Positions 27,668 through 35,679 of a DNA stretch of 64,000 nucleotides are shown piece by piece; position 1 is the first letter of the stretch; each line of letters begins with the position of its first letter. The notes below the pieces were generated by a model, which saw only the letters and a program-made list of their open reading frames with translations, was not told the DNA's origin and made no database searches. The stretch is from Coriobacteriaceae bacterium (GTDB lineage Bacteria; Actinomycetota; Coriobacteriia; Coriobacteriales; Coriobacteriaceae). The stretch lies in NCBI GenBank assembly GCA_025992855.1, contig DAJPGB010000001.1, positions 372,001 through 436,000 on the forward strand. The letters are read 5' to 3'. Made by a program: the position numbers and the translations under genes.

Positions 27668-28720
27668 ATGAATCCCAGGACTAAATCTCAGGACATTCGC
27701 GACTTGAGCCAAAACGATATTCGCGAGCTCGTGGCCGAACTTGGCCAGCCCGCCTTCCGCGCGAAGCAGCTCATCGAATGGGTCTTTGAGAAGAACGTTT
27801 GTTCGTTTGACGATATGACCAACCTTCCCAAGGCTTTCCGTGAGCAGCTTAAAGAGGCTTTTGCCTTTGATACGCCGACTGAACTCACCAAACAGGTTTC
27901 CAAAGATGGCTCGCGCAAGTATCTGCTCGAGTACCACGATGGCATTTCCGTCGAGACTGTCGGCATGCCCCGTCGTAACAAACTTTCCGTCTGCGTTTCC
28001 ACCCAGGCAGGCTGCGGCATGGGCTGTGCCTTTTGCGCTACCGGTCTCAACGGCCTCAAGCGCTCTCTGACCGCTCAAGAGATCGTCGACCAGGTGCTTC
28101 ATGTATCCAACGACTTTGGCGAGCGTGCCACAAGCGTTGTCTTCATGGGCCAGGGCGAGCCGTTTGCCAACTACGACGAGGTTCTCAAGGCATTGCGTAT
28201 CCTCAACGACCCCGATGGCATCGGTATCGGCGCTCGTCACCTCACCGTCTCTACCAGCGGCGTTATTCCCGGTATTCGCAAATTTGCCGATATCCCCGAG
28301 CAGTTCACTCTTGCCGTTTCCCTACATTCCGCCATCCAGTCGACGCGCAATAAACTCATGCCCGGTGTTAAGAAGTACACGCTGCTTCGCCTTCACGAGG
28401 CGCTTCAGCTCTACACCGAGAAGACTGGCCGCCGCCCGACCTATGAGTATGCCATGATCGAAGGCGTCAACGATACGAACCCCGAGATGCAGGCACTCTG
28501 CGACTTCTGCGAGGGAACGCTGTGCCACGTTAACCTGATTCAACTTAACGACATCGAGGGCAGCCCGCTCAAGCCGTCGCCGATTCATAAGGTTGAGGAT
28601 CTTCAGCGTCGTCTTGAGTCCCGTGGCATCGAGACCACGATTCGTAACTCCCGTGGTAACGATATTGACGCCGCTTGCGGACAGCTGAAACAGCGCTTTA
28701 AAGTTCAGAAGAACGCATAG
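27668..28720 (+). CDS. rlmN: Dual-specificity 23S rRNA A2503 / tRNA A37 C2-methyltransferase
   Basis: Radical-SAM enzyme that methylates C2 of adenine. 350 residues. The CxxxCxxC cluster motif is CGMGCAFC, preceded by STQAG, with GMGEP-like FMGQGEP and the C-terminal catalytic Cys in DIDAACGQL. No Cfr-like features were seen. AAAGGCTTCC precedes the ATG. Codon use is somewhat more U-ending than the surrounding genes. A parS-like site and terminator follow directly. Confidence 0.96.
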   Translation: MNPRTKSQDIRDLSQNDIRELVAELGQPAFRAKQLIEWVFEKNVCSFDDMTNLPKAFREQLKEAFAFDTPTELTKQVSKDGSRKYLLEYHDGISVETVGMPRRNKLSVCVSTQAGCGMGCAFCATGLNGLKRSLTAQEIVDQVLHVSNDFGERATSVVFMGQGEPFANYDEVLKALRILNDPDGIGIGARHLTVSTSGVIPGIRKFADIPEQFTLAVSLHSAIQSTRNKLMPGVKKYTLLRLHEALQLYTEKTGRRPTYEYAMIEGVNDTNPEMQALCDFCEGTLCHVNLIQLNDIEGSPLKPSPIHKVEDLQRRLESRGIETTIRNSRGNDIDAACGQLKQRFKVQKNA

Positions 28721-28738
28721 GGGAGTCGCACCCCAAAA

Positions 28739-28754
28739 CGTTTCATGTGAAACA
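28739..28754. promoter_or_regulatory. parS-like site after rlmN
   Basis: CGTTTCATGTGAAACA differs at two positions from the consensus TGTTTCACGTGAAACA. It is 2.2 kb from the perfect sites beside parA, on the other side of parB. Confidence 0.6.
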
Positions 28755-28758
28755 TCCA

Positions 28759-28800
28759 ACGGCCCCTGTTGCAGGATATGCAACAGGGGCCGTTTCATTT
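28759..28800 (+). terminator. Terminator after rlmN
   Basis: GGCCCCTGTTGC-AGGATAT-GCAACAGGGGCC followed by GTTTCATTTATT: a perfect 12-bp stem. Confidence 0.8.
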
Positions 28801-28849
28801 ATTGACCTCAATTTTGGAGCAGCTGGTACCTTTCCCATTTTTTACGGAT

Positions 28850-28892
28850 AAAAAAAGGGGCCCTTGTCTCATGAATCAGACAAGGGCCCCTC
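28850..28892 (-). terminator. Terminator of the parA-parB transcription unit
   Basis: Minus strand: GGGGCCCTTGTCT-GATTCAT-AGACAAGGGCCCC-type stem followed by TTTTTTT. Confidence 0.85.
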
Positions 28893-28911
28893 AAAATATG
28901 CAGGGTAATTG

Positions 28912-28923
28912 TTAGGTACCTAA
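28912..28923. repeat. 12-bp palindrome TTAGGTACCTAA, copy 1
   Basis: Perfect palindrome overlapping the stop codon of the YtxH-like gene. An identical copy lies at 32416-32427 between yidC and jag. Two copies of a 12-mer in 64 kb is more than chance predicts; function unknown. Confidence 0.5.
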
Positions 28924-29174
28924 TAGCCTACATTTTCCCATTGGTTGTTAACCCAACCTTGATTAATCTTAGGATTTTTCGTTACCTGAGCAGTGCGCAT
29001 GGCAACATCTTCTGTCATAACATCCATTTTCTTCTTGGATGTATCAACGATATCTTGCGCGCTACGAAGCAAACGACCTCGAAGTTCATCGTCTGTCGCG
29101 ATCTTATAGCCAGCAAAGGCACCAGCCGCGACAGTCGTCACCAATGCAATCGCAGTTAAAATCTTATTCCTCAT
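28920..29174 (-). CDS. Small YtxH-like membrane protein
   Basis: 84 residues. An N-terminal hydrophobic helix (ILTAIALVTTVAAGAFAGY) is followed by a charged, helical region (DDELRGRLLRSAQDIVDTSKKK), the layout of small YtxH-like envelope proteins of unknown role. The start is ATG at 29174, 5 nt after AAGGAGG; a start 6 codons upstream is less likely. It overlaps the end of parB by 11 bp, so it is last in the parA-parB unit. The stop codon overlaps the palindrome TTAGGTACCTAA. Confidence 0.65.
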   Translation of the reverse strand: MRNKILTAIALVTTVAAGAFAGYKIATDDELRGRLLRSAQDIVDTSKKKMDVMTEDVAMRTAQVTKNPKINQGWVNNQWENVGY

Positions 29175-30069
29175 CTTGGCCTCCTTGATCAAACTGAATC
29201 ATTTCACCAAGAATACGAGAGAGCTCTTCCTCGTCTTTAAACTCAATCTCAATCTTATTCTTTCCACGCGAGCTCTTCACGCGCACGTTGGTATTAAATA
29301 CCTGACGAAGTACACGCGCAGCCTTTTTAAAAGACTGAGGCGTTGCAGGCCTCGGCGTCTTAGGCGTCTCTCCGGCAGAAAACAATGGAGCAAGATTTTC
29401 TGTCGCTCTTACGGAAAGGCCCTCCGCAACAACCTTCTCTGCAAGTCGAATTCGCGCGTCCTCATAGGGAACTGCAAGAATCGCACGTGCGTGACCAGCA
29501 GTAAGTTTACCCTCAAAAATCATCTGCTGAACTACTTCGGGGAGATCGAGAAGGCGCAGCGAGTTTGTAATTGCAGAGCGTGACTTGCTTACGGCCTTCG
29601 ACAACGCCTCCTGGGTCATACCGCTAGCATCGATGAGCTGGCGATAGCCCTTAGCCTCTTCGACGGGATTCAGATCAGAACGCTGAAGATTTTCGATAAG
29701 AGCAAGAGCCAGCATCTCTTCATCATTAACATCTTTAATGATGACAGGCAGTTCCTCAAGACCAGCAAGCTTTGACGCCTGGTAACGACGCTCACCAGCG
29801 ATGACCTCATATCCGTTTCCATGCTTGCGAACCAAGAGCGGCTGCAAAACGCCATGTTCTTGGATTGACTCGCTCAACTCGCGAAGTTCAGTTTCATTGA
29901 AGTGAATTCGCGGTTGATTAGGGTTGGGAACGATATCCTCAATAGGTAGTTTTGTTTCAGATGCAGCATTTGAAGCAGATGCAGCAGAACCACCGGTCTC
30001 ATACTCAGCCTCTGAGACCAAAGCATTGAGTCCGCGTCCCAATCCACCGCGTTTCTTTGCACTAGGCAC
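29164..30069 (-). CDS. parB: Chromosome-partitioning CTP-binding protein ParB
   Basis: Binds parS and spreads along DNA as a CTP-dependent clamp to mark the origin region. 301 residues: basic N-terminal KKRGGLGRGLNAL (the ParA-stimulating peptide with RGL), CTP-binding core GERRYQASKLAG and ENLQRSDLNPVEEA, helix-turn-helix MTQEALSKAVSKSRSAITNSLRLL, and a C-terminal dimerisation tail. It overlaps parA by 8 bp. Its parS sites lie just upstream of parA. Confidence 0.97.
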   Translation of the reverse strand: MPSAKKRGGLGRGLNALVSEAEYETGGSAASASNAASETKLPIEDIVPNPNQPRIHFNETELRELSESIQEHGVLQPLLVRKHGNGYEVIAGERRYQASKLAGLEELPVIIKDVNDEEMLALALIENLQRSDLNPVEEAKGYRQLIDASGMTQEALSKAVSKSRSAITNSLRLLDLPEVVQQMIFEGKLTAGHARAILAVPYEDARIRLAEKVVAEGLSVRATENLAPLFSAGETPKTPRPATPQSFKKAARVLRQVFNTNVRVKSSRGKNKIEIEFKDEEELSRILGEMIQFDQGGQDEE

Positions 30070-30862
30070 GCTTGATCACCTCTTTTGCAAGGTTCATATA
30101 CGCTTTTGCACCCTTATTTTGAGGTGCATAGGTAATTACCGGTTCTCCAAAAGACGGAGCTTCAGAGATTTTAACAGTACGGGGAATCAGCGTCTTAAAC
30201 GCCTTATCACCAAAGTACGATTGAACTTCCTCAACAACCTGATTCGACAAAGAAGTACGTGAGTCATACATGGTCATAAGCACACCATAGGTGTCTAAGC
30301 CCTTGTTCAGACGTGATTTGACCATCTTCATTGACTCAAGCAGCTTCGTAACGCCCTCGAGTGCGTAATACTCACACTGGATTGGAATCAAAACGCTATC
30401 TGCTGCGGTCAAGGCATTGATAGTAAGCAGGCCGAGCGAAGGAGGACAGTCAATGAAAATAAAATCGAACTCGTCCTGAATCGGCTCAAGCAAGTCTTTG
30501 AGGCGGGTTTCACGAGCAATTGCGCTTACGAGCTCAATTTCAGCACCTGCAAGCTGAATCGTAGCTGGAATTACGAATACCTTTTTGCAATTTGTATCAA
30601 GAACAAGCGATTCTGCCGGCACATCATTCAACAATGCATCATAGATGCAGTGATCAAGGTCTTCCTTTTCAATTCCAAATCCACTGGTACTGTTTCCCTG
30701 CGGATCAAAATCGACAATCAGTGTCTTACGACCCTGCTCACCCAGTGCTGCTGCAAGGTTTACAGCCGTTGTTGACTTACCGACGCCGCCTTTTTGATTG
30801 ATGATTGCAATGATACGCGTGTCTTTTGCGTTCTTAGAACGCTTAACGTCGCGAAATCCCAC
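30062..30862 (-). CDS. parA: Chromosome-partitioning ATPase ParA (Soj)
   Basis: Deviant-Walker ATPase, 266 residues, that moves ParB-parS complexes. The motif INQKGGVGKSTTAVNLA is intact, including the signature Lys, with VDFDPQGNSTSG (Walker A') and FIDCPPSLGLLT (Walker B). The start is GTG, 4 nt after AGGAGG. The three strongest parS sites occupy the gap between this gene and rsmG. Confidence 0.97.
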   Translation of the reverse strand: MGFRDVKRSKNAKDTRIIAIINQKGGVGKSTTAVNLAAALGEQGRKTLIVDFDPQGNSTSGFGIEKEDLDHCIYDALLNDVPAESLVLDTNCKKVFVIPATIQLAGAEIELVSAIARETRLKDLLEPIQDEFDFIFIDCPPSLGLLTINALTAADSVLIPIQCEYYALEGVTKLLESMKMVKSRLNKGLDTYGVLMTMYDSRTSLSNQVVEEVQSYFGDKAFKTLIPRTVKISEAPSFGEPVITYAPQNKGAKAYMNLAKEVIKRA

Positions 30863-30901
30863 GGTCCCTCCTGGTGTGTATTAAAGCTGTCAAACGGAGG
30901 A

Positions 30902-30917
30902 TGTTTCACGTGAAACA
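30902..30917. promoter_or_regulatory. parS site (perfect consensus)
   Basis: TGTTTCACGTGAAACA, identical to the bacterial parS consensus, 40 bp upstream of the parA start. Confidence 0.95.
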
Positions 30918-30940
30918 TTCCGATTCGATATCAACCGCCA

Positions 30941-30956
30941 TGTTTCACTTGAAACA
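30941..30956. promoter_or_regulatory. parS site (one mismatch)
   Basis: TGTTTCACTTGAAACA, one difference from consensus. The spacing of 39 bp start-to-start to each neighbour is equal. Confidence 0.88.
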
Positions 30957-30979
30957 CTGCAAGTTGATAGTATCCATTA

Positions 30980-30995
30980 TGTTTCACGTGAAACA
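30980..30995. promoter_or_regulatory. parS site (perfect consensus)
   Basis: TGTTTCACGTGAAACA ending 1 bp before the rsmG stop codon. Third of three sites at regular 39-bp spacing. Confidence 0.95.
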
Positions 30996-30996
30996 T

Positions 30997-31734
30997 CTAG
31001 GCAAGCGGATTCTTCTTTGCCATGCCATTTGCACGAGGCAATGAAACGGATGCAGGATGACTCTTCTTAAAAACAATAAACTCCCTGTGTCCCAAGCCCC
31101 CAGGCAAATCGATTGCGTCATTCAGAAGCAAAGTGAAGCCGCAAATCTTAGCTGCTGACATGCCAGAAGCAAGCTCCTCATCCGAAGGATTACCCTTGGT
31201 GATAACAAATAGCCCTCCATCCTTGAGGAACGGAGCCGCATACTCAACAAGAATCGGTAGAGGAGCCAGTGCGCGGGCGGTTACGACAGAGAACTGCTTC
31301 TTATGGCTTCGAGCATATTCTTCAAGACGATCATGGACCGCATGAGCATGTTTCAATCCAAGAGCATGAACAAAAGAATTGACAGCATCAACCTTCTTGC
31401 CAACAGAGTCAATATAAGTAGCTTTACGATGCGTGGTTATGGTTAAAGGAATACCAGGGAAGCCCGCACCTGTTCCCATATCGAGCAAAGCTCCCTCAGG
31501 AGCCTTATTGATATAAGGGAGCAAAACAAGAGAGTCGAGGATATGAAGTACCGCAGCATCTTCTATGTTAAGAATACGGGTGAGATTGGTTGTCTTATTT
31601 GTTTCCAGAACCAAATCCAAATGCTGAATACATTTCCTCAGCTCAACATCAGTTACGCTCAAGGAATACTCTTTGCAATAGGAAGTTAGACGACTCAACA
31701 TCTCGTCAGCCTGCTGATCAGTAAGTACTAACAA
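30997..31734 (-). CDS. rsmG: 16S rRNA G527 N7-methyltransferase
   Basis: Class I SAM methyltransferase. Motif I is ALLDMGTGAGFPGIPL, followed by YIDSVGKKVDAVNSF and the VVTARALAPLPILVEY block typical of RsmG (GidB). About 245 residues. The frame extends to a TTG at 31782, but that codon lies in the T-run of the jag terminator; an AAAGGAG then TTG at 31734 gives the supported start. It precedes parS-parA-parB in the conserved origin-side order. Confidence 0.95.
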   Translation of the reverse strand: MLVLTDQQADEMLSRLTSYCKEYSLSVTDVELRKCIQHLDLVLETNKTTNLTRILNIEDAAVLHILDSLVLLPYINKAPEGALLDMGTGAGFPGIPLTITTHRKATYIDSVGKKVDAVNSFVHALGLKHAHAVHDRLEEYARSHKKQFSVVTARALAPLPILVEYAAPFLKDGGLFVITKGNPSDEELASGMSAAKICGFTLLLNDAIDLPGGLGHREFIVFKKSHPASVSLPRANGMAKKNPLA

Positions 31735-31780
31735 CGAAAGCTCCTTTCTGACAAAAATCAGTGTATCGAGAACTTTTGAC

Positions 31781-31812
31781 AAAAAAAGGGGACGTGGAAA
31801 CCACGTCCCCTT
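31781..31812 (-). terminator. Terminator after jag
   Basis: Minus strand GGGGACGTGG-TTT-CCACGTCCCC followed by TTTTTTT. It separates the rpmH-to-jag unit from rsmG-parA-parB. Confidence 0.9.
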
Positions 31813-31830
31813 AGCATAAGCTCGAGTAGA

Positions 31831-32400
31831 TTATCGAGCAACAATCACCACATGGCGATCGGGATCAGAACCCTCAGAATGAGTATCGACGGCGTCATTG
31901 CCACGAAGTGCAATGTGAACCAGTCGGCGCTCGTAGGCATTCATGGGCGGAAGCGAAACACTCTTATGAGTGCGGATGGCACGCTCGGCAGCAGACTGAG
32001 CCATGGAGGCAACCTTGTCCTGACGGCGGCTTTTGTATCCCTCAACGTCCACCACAACCGGATACCTAAAGCCAAGCTTGCGGCTTACCAGAAGTGAGAA
32101 CATAACCTGAAGGGCATCAAGCGTACGACCGTGACGACCAATGAGAACAGCAAGGTCAGGAGCCGTTACATCCAAAATCAGCTCGCCCTCATCGCCCTCA
32201 TACTCATCGATAGGAGAGTTGGCAGCATCGAAGTGCGAAAGGATGGAACGCAGAATAGAAATCGCAACATCGGCAATGGTGTCAAGCTCCTCATCAGTCA
32301 GCTCTTCACCAGCCTTGTAGCGCTGTGCAATCTCGGGATAATCGCCCGCAACCTGCGGGGCAACCTCCTCAAGCATATCCTCGATGATCTCTTCAGACAT
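31831..32400 (-). CDS. jag: KhpB/Jag RNA-binding protein (KH + R3H)
   Basis: About 189 residues. N-terminal acidic region; KH-like domain with VLIGRHGRTLDALQVMFSLLVSR; C-terminal R3H domain with NAYERRLVHIALRGNDAVDTHSEG. In Gram-positives this protein binds small and messenger RNAs with KhpA and influences cell elongation. GGAG 6 nt before the ATG at 32400 decides the start over an ATG 4 codons upstream. Next to yidC, as in most Gram-positive genomes. Confidence 0.93.
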   Translation of the reverse strand: MSEEIIEDMLEEVAPQVAGDYPEIAQRYKAGEELTDEELDTIADVAISILRSILSHFDAANSPIDEYEGDEGELILDVTAPDLAVLIGRHGRTLDALQVMFSLLVSRKLGFRYPVVVDVEGYKSRRQDKVASMAQSAAERAIRTHKSVSLPPMNAYERRLVHIALRGNDAVDTHSEGSDPDRHVVIVAR

Positions 32401-32415
32401 AACGTACTCCAAAAG

Positions 32416-32427
32416 TTAGGTACCTAA
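32416..32427. repeat. 12-bp palindrome TTAGGTACCTAA, copy 2
   Basis: Identical to 28912-28923; here between yidC stop and jag start. Confidence 0.5.
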
Positions 32428-32445
32428 ATAAGATTGATATCCCGA

Positions 32446-33216
32446 CTACTTCTTCTTGTGCGGACGCGGCTTCTTCTCGCGGCGCGTAACCTCGACCTGC
32501 AGCGGGGCGTTCTGAAGACGCTCCTCCTCTTCGGCCTTGGCCTTGTCGATAACCTTCTGCGTCACGAAGATCTGCTGGATAACCTGCCAAGCTGAGGACA
32601 CGTCATAGTACAGCAGAACGCCGACGGGAAGGCTCCAGCCCATCCAAAGCATCATGACAGTCATGACGACAGCCATCATGCGCATGCTCTGAGCCTGCTG
32701 ACCAGTCTGGTTGCGCGACATGTACAGCTGCGGAATCAGGGTCAGGACAGCGAACAGAAGCAGGCAAATCAGCGCCGGCAGAGCAACCATAAAGCCATCG
32801 GCAAACGAGGCGCTCGGCGTCGTGGTCAGGTCGGGCAGGATGTTATAGAACGAGAACGTACCCTCGTTAAAGTACTGCGGCAGATTGCGCAGCAGCGTGA
32901 ACAGGGCGCACAGGATAGGCATCTGGATCAGCAGCGGCAGACAACCAGCCATAGGGTTGAACTTGTTCTCGCTGTAGAACTTCTGCATTTCCTCGGCCTG
33001 GCGCTGGGGATCGTCGGCATAACGCTCCTGGATCTCGAGCATCTTGGGCTGCAGCACCTGCATGCGGGCGGTCGACTTGGTCGACTTGAGCATAAGCGGC
33101 GTCAGCAGCAGACGGATAATGACCACCAGGATGATGATGGACAGGCCCCAGTCGACCGCAAAGGTCTGGATGAGCTTGAGCAGCTCAAAAAGGATGTTAA
33201 CGATCCAATCCCACAT
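32446..33216 (-). CDS. yidC: Membrane protein insertase YidC
   Basis: 256 residues, the short Gram-positive YidC1/Oxa1 form. The N-terminal hydrophobic helix is followed by the cytosolic hairpin with charged residues (LQPKMLEIQERYADDPQRQAEEM), and the core TM helices include NPMAGCLPLLIQMPILCALF and MMLWMGWSLPVGVLLYYDVSSAW. The functional Arg in TM1 region is probably that of VVIIRLLLTPL. The C-terminal tail is basic (KKPRPHKKK), which in Oxa1-like proteins contacts the ribosome. No lipobox is present. Confidence 0.96.
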   Translation of the reverse strand: MWDWIVNILFELLKLIQTFAVDWGLSIIILVVIIRLLLTPLMLKSTKSTARMQVLQPKMLEIQERYADDPQRQAEEMQKFYSENKFNPMAGCLPLLIQMPILCALFTLLRNLPQYFNEGTFSFYNILPDLTTTPSASFADGFMVALPALICLLLFAVLTLIPQLYMSRNQTGQQAQSMRMMAVVMTVMMLWMGWSLPVGVLLYYDVSSAWQVIQQIFVTQKVIDKAKAEEEERLQNAPLQVEVTRREKKPRPHKKK

Positions 33217-33245
33217 GTAAGTTTTCCTCCGATAGCGAGTGCCCG

Positions 33246-33470
33246 CTAGGGCACAGGGTCATAACCGCCGACGTGCAGGGGATTGCAGCGAGCGATGCGC
33301 CTCACGGCAAGCCAGCAGCCTCTCAAAACACCGTATTTCTCAATCGCCTGAACGGCGTATTGCGAACACGTTGGATAATAAATGCAGGCGTCAGGCAATA
33401 AGGGCGAAATAACCTGTTGATATATGCGAATAGGAGCGATGGCAACACGCCGCAAGACGTGATTGCTCAT
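33246..33470 (-). CDS. yidD: Membrane protein insertion efficiency factor YidD
   Basis: 74 residues, UPF0161 family. Motifs IRIYQQVISPLLPDACIYYPTCSQYAVQAIEKYG and RCNPLHVGGYDPVP are nearly invariant in the family. Its first codon overlaps the end of rnpA by 4 bp, so translation is coupled. Confidence 0.96.
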   Translation of the reverse strand: MSNHVLRRVAIAPIRIYQQVISPLLPDACIYYPTCSQYAVQAIEKYGVLRGCWLAVRRIARCNPLHVGGYDPVP

Positions 33471-33805
33471 CGCTCCTCCCCGGCAACGCCGGCGCGTTTC
33501 ATAAGCGAACGCAACGCCTTGTCCATCTCCTGCGGCGAGGAAACCCTCGTCTTGGGAGTTGCGAACAAGATGATGTCATAACCCGCAACGGGAAATCCGC
33601 AGCTGCGGGCGGCCTCGCGCATCACACGCTTAGAACGGTTGCGCACAACCGCACAACCGAGCCGTTTAGCACCAACGAAGGCGACCCTTCCGGAGTCGCC
33701 TTCGCCAACCGATTCACATATGGTCATTCGAATCAGAGGGTGATTGAAACGACGCCCCTGACTGAACACATGCTCGAAATCTTGCCGAGACTTAATAGTC
33801 TTCAT
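33467..33805 (-). CDS. rnpA: Ribonuclease P protein component
   Basis: 112 residues. The RNR motif region is present as VVRNRSKRVMREAAR, with upstream basic aromatic residues SRQDFEHVFSQGRRFNHPL. Assists RNase P RNA in tRNA 5' processing. Overlaps yidD and follows rpmH by about 20 bp, the conserved order. Confidence 0.96.
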   Translation of the reverse strand: MKTIKSRQDFEHVFSQGRRFNHPLIRMTICESVGEGDSGRVAFVGAKRLGCAVVRNRSKRVMREAARSCGFPVAGYDIILFATPKTRVSSPQEMDKALRSLMKRAGVAGEER

Positions 33806-33825
33806 GCGAGATGTGTGTATCGCTG

Positions 33826-33960
33826 CTAGACAGTGAGACGCTTGCGGCCCTTGGCGCGACGACGGGCGAGCACGGCACGACCACCCTTAGTGGCCATACG
33901 GGCACGGAAGCCATGGGTCTTGGCACGCTTACGCTTATTAGGCTGATACGTACGCTTCAT
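33826..33960 (-). CDS. rpmH: 50S ribosomal protein L34
   Basis: 44 residues starting MKRTYQPNKRKRAKTHGFR, the highly conserved L34. AGGAGG lies 8 nt upstream of the ATG; an in-frame ATG 20 codons earlier is not used. First gene of the minus-strand unit reading away from the origin. Confidence 0.98.
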   Translation of the reverse strand: MKRTYQPNKRKRAKTHGFRARMATKGGRAVLARRRAKGRKRLTV

Positions 33961-34305
33961 CTTAAGTTCCTCCTGCTGCATTTCGAGTGTCCGCGGGGAC
34001 GCGGACGCAGATATAGACACGTGAGCTTGAAGATTGTAGGGAAATCAATGTTCAAATGTCAAGAAATCAAAGGTAAAAGGTTGCAAAGAGTACACGGTTC
34101 CCCCATAAGCAGAATCGTCATTTGAGGCAGTGGGCAACTTTTCACGATATTTCATCGAGTTTTCAACAGGTCATGTTGGCAATGTTGAGAACTTTTCGCC
34201 CGATTTCCAAAGTTTTCAACAGGTTTTGAAAAGTTGTCGAAAGATGAGAAACATTGCACGGTGAGCTACTATTTGTTCGAAACCTTTTGAAAGATTGCGA
34301 GCGGC
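33961..34305. other. Origin region A: rpmH-to-ATPase gap with DnaA-box-like 9-mers
   Basis: 345 bp without genes. TTTTCAACA occurs at 34160-34168 and 34213-34221 in one orientation, its reverse form TGTTGAGAA (one mismatch) at 34183-34191, and TTGTCGAAA at 34234-34242. The same 9-mers recur in the dnaA-dnaN gap, which supports them as this organism's DnaA boxes (canonical TTATCCACA is absent). The strand switch of genes occurs here. The rpmH promoter and the promoter for the ATPase gene must also lie here. Confidence 0.7.
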
Positions 34306-35664
34306 ATGTCTGACGACTTTTACACCATGGTCGACTCCGGAGATCCGGCACCCGACAACGAGCACATCACCGGCGTACGCGAAGAGCGCGACGAGGGCGA
34401 ACAGGCCGCAGCAAAAGCGCCGGCAGCGATGTATGCGGCGCGCATAGCGGTATACGACGACATGCTGTCGACCCCGCGCGTGATCGTCATCGAGCCGCAA
34501 GACGTCCGCACGTATCTGGAAGAGACGACCAACACCGTCTACCAATGCATGAAGGAACAGGGCGGCCACATCTCGCTCATGGTCATTCGCGAGATTGTCG
34601 AAAACTTTATCCACGCCCACTTTGCAGAGCCCATCATCTCGATCCTGGACGGCGGAGACACGATTCGCTTTGCCGATCAGGGACCGGGCATCGATGACAA
34701 GGAACGTGCCTTCGACTTTGGTGTGACCAGCGCAAACAGCAAGATGAAGCGGTATATCCGCGGAACTGGAGCGGGTTTTCCCATGGTGCAGGAGTACTTG
34801 GAAAACGCCGGCGGTGCCGTCTCCATCGAAGACAACATGGGCAACGGCACCGTGGTGACCGTGAGCCTGAACCCCAAGCGCGTGCAGGAAATCGAACGCG
34901 CCGGCGGGCGTGGCGCCGCCGTGCGCCCCGAGACCGAGCAGGCGGTCTATCCCCTGCCGGGAGCTTTTACACAGCAGCCCATGGCAGCACAGCAGACACA
35001 AACGCCCATGATGCAGATGCAGCAGCCCGGTATGCTCCCCATGCAGGGATCCCCGGCAGCGTCGATGCCGGCGCTTTCAAACACTCCAGAGGGCATGCCT
35101 CCGACAGACCAGGATGTCGCCGCCATCCAACAATCGGCAGGCATGCCGGGCGGTCAGCAAATGGGTTATCAACCGTACCCGCAAGGGTATCCATACCAAC
35201 AAGTACCGCAGCAGGGGTACGGGTACACCCAGCAGTATCCGCAACAGTACCCACAGGGATACCAACAGCCGTACCAGCAGATGCCTCAGCAGCAGTACAA
35301 CCCATGGGCGCAGCAGGTACCGGCGCAGCCTTACCAGCAGTGGCCACAAAGTTTTCAACAGCAGATGCCGCCCATGCAGAGTTCTCAACAACCAGCAGCT
35401 CAAATGATGTATCCTAATGCGGCGAATCAGTACGCACAGCCACAGCCGGACGTGTTCGTAAGCGACCGCGGCAACGCCGCGCTAGGCTATCTGGCGCAAA
35501 ATCAGGCATGCGGCGCAACCGATCTGGCGAGGGCGTTTGGAAATTCGGCCCCCACTTGGTCACGCACGCTCAATGATTTGGCACAGGCCGGCTTGGTCAT
35601 CAAGCATGGCCAAAAATACCATCTGACCGAACTCGGCGCCGCTCGCGTGCGAGCTCAGAGCTAA
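34306..35664 (+). CDS. Orphan GHKL ATPase with Q/P-rich linker and winged helix, upstream of dnaA
   Basis: 452 residues. A GHKL ATP-binding fold lies at about 75-190: N-box IREIVENFIHAHF, G1 DQGPGI, G2 GTGAGFPMV and a closing GNGTVVTVSL. There is no phosphoacceptor His domain, no TM and no receiver, so it is not a conventional histidine kinase. Residues about 205-385 are low-complexity Gln/Pro/Met/Tyr repeats. The last 65 residues (GYLAQNQACGATDLARAFGNSAPTWSRTLNDL...) look like a MarR-like winged helix. It ends 15 bp before dnaA, so the two are probably co-transcribed. A role in regulating initiation is inferred from position only. Two DnaA-box-like sites lie within its coding sequence. Confidence 0.8.
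   Translation: MSDDFYTMVDSGDPAPDNEHITGVREERDEGEQAAAKAPAAMYAARIAVYDDMLSTPRVIVIEPQDVRTYLEETTNTVYQCMKEQGGHISLMVIREIVENFIHAHFAEPIISILDGGDTIRFADQGPGIDDKERAFDFGVTSANSKMKRYIRGTGAGFPMVQEYLENAGGAVSIEDNMGNGTVVTVSLNPKRVQEIERAGGRGAAVRPETEQAVYPLPGAFTQQPMAAQQTQTPMMQMQQPGMLPMQGSPAASMPALSNTPEGMPPTDQDVAAIQQSAGMPGGQQMGYQPYPQGYPYQQVPQQGYGYTQQYPQQYPQGYQQPYQQMPQQQYNPWAQQVPAQPYQQWPQSFQQQMPPMQSSQQPAAQMMYPNAANQYAQPQPDVFVSDRGNAALGYLAQNQACGATDLARAFGNSAPTWSRTLNDLAQAGLVIKHGQKYHLTELGAARVRAQS
35352..35390. promoter_or_regulatory. Two DnaA-box-like 9-mers inside the ATPase gene
   Basis: TTTTCAACA at 35352-35360 and TTCTCAACA at 35382-35390, same orientation, 30 bp apart. They lie in the Gln-rich coding region where CAACA encodes Gln residues, so coincidence from codon usage is possible. 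Confidence 0.4.
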
Positions 35665-35679
35665 AGGACGGGAGAGACA

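Noticed and set aside
27668..28720. Cfr-type antibiotic-resistance methyltransferase
   Set aside because: Sequence length and motifs fit housekeeping RlmN, and the gene sits at a core-genome locus.
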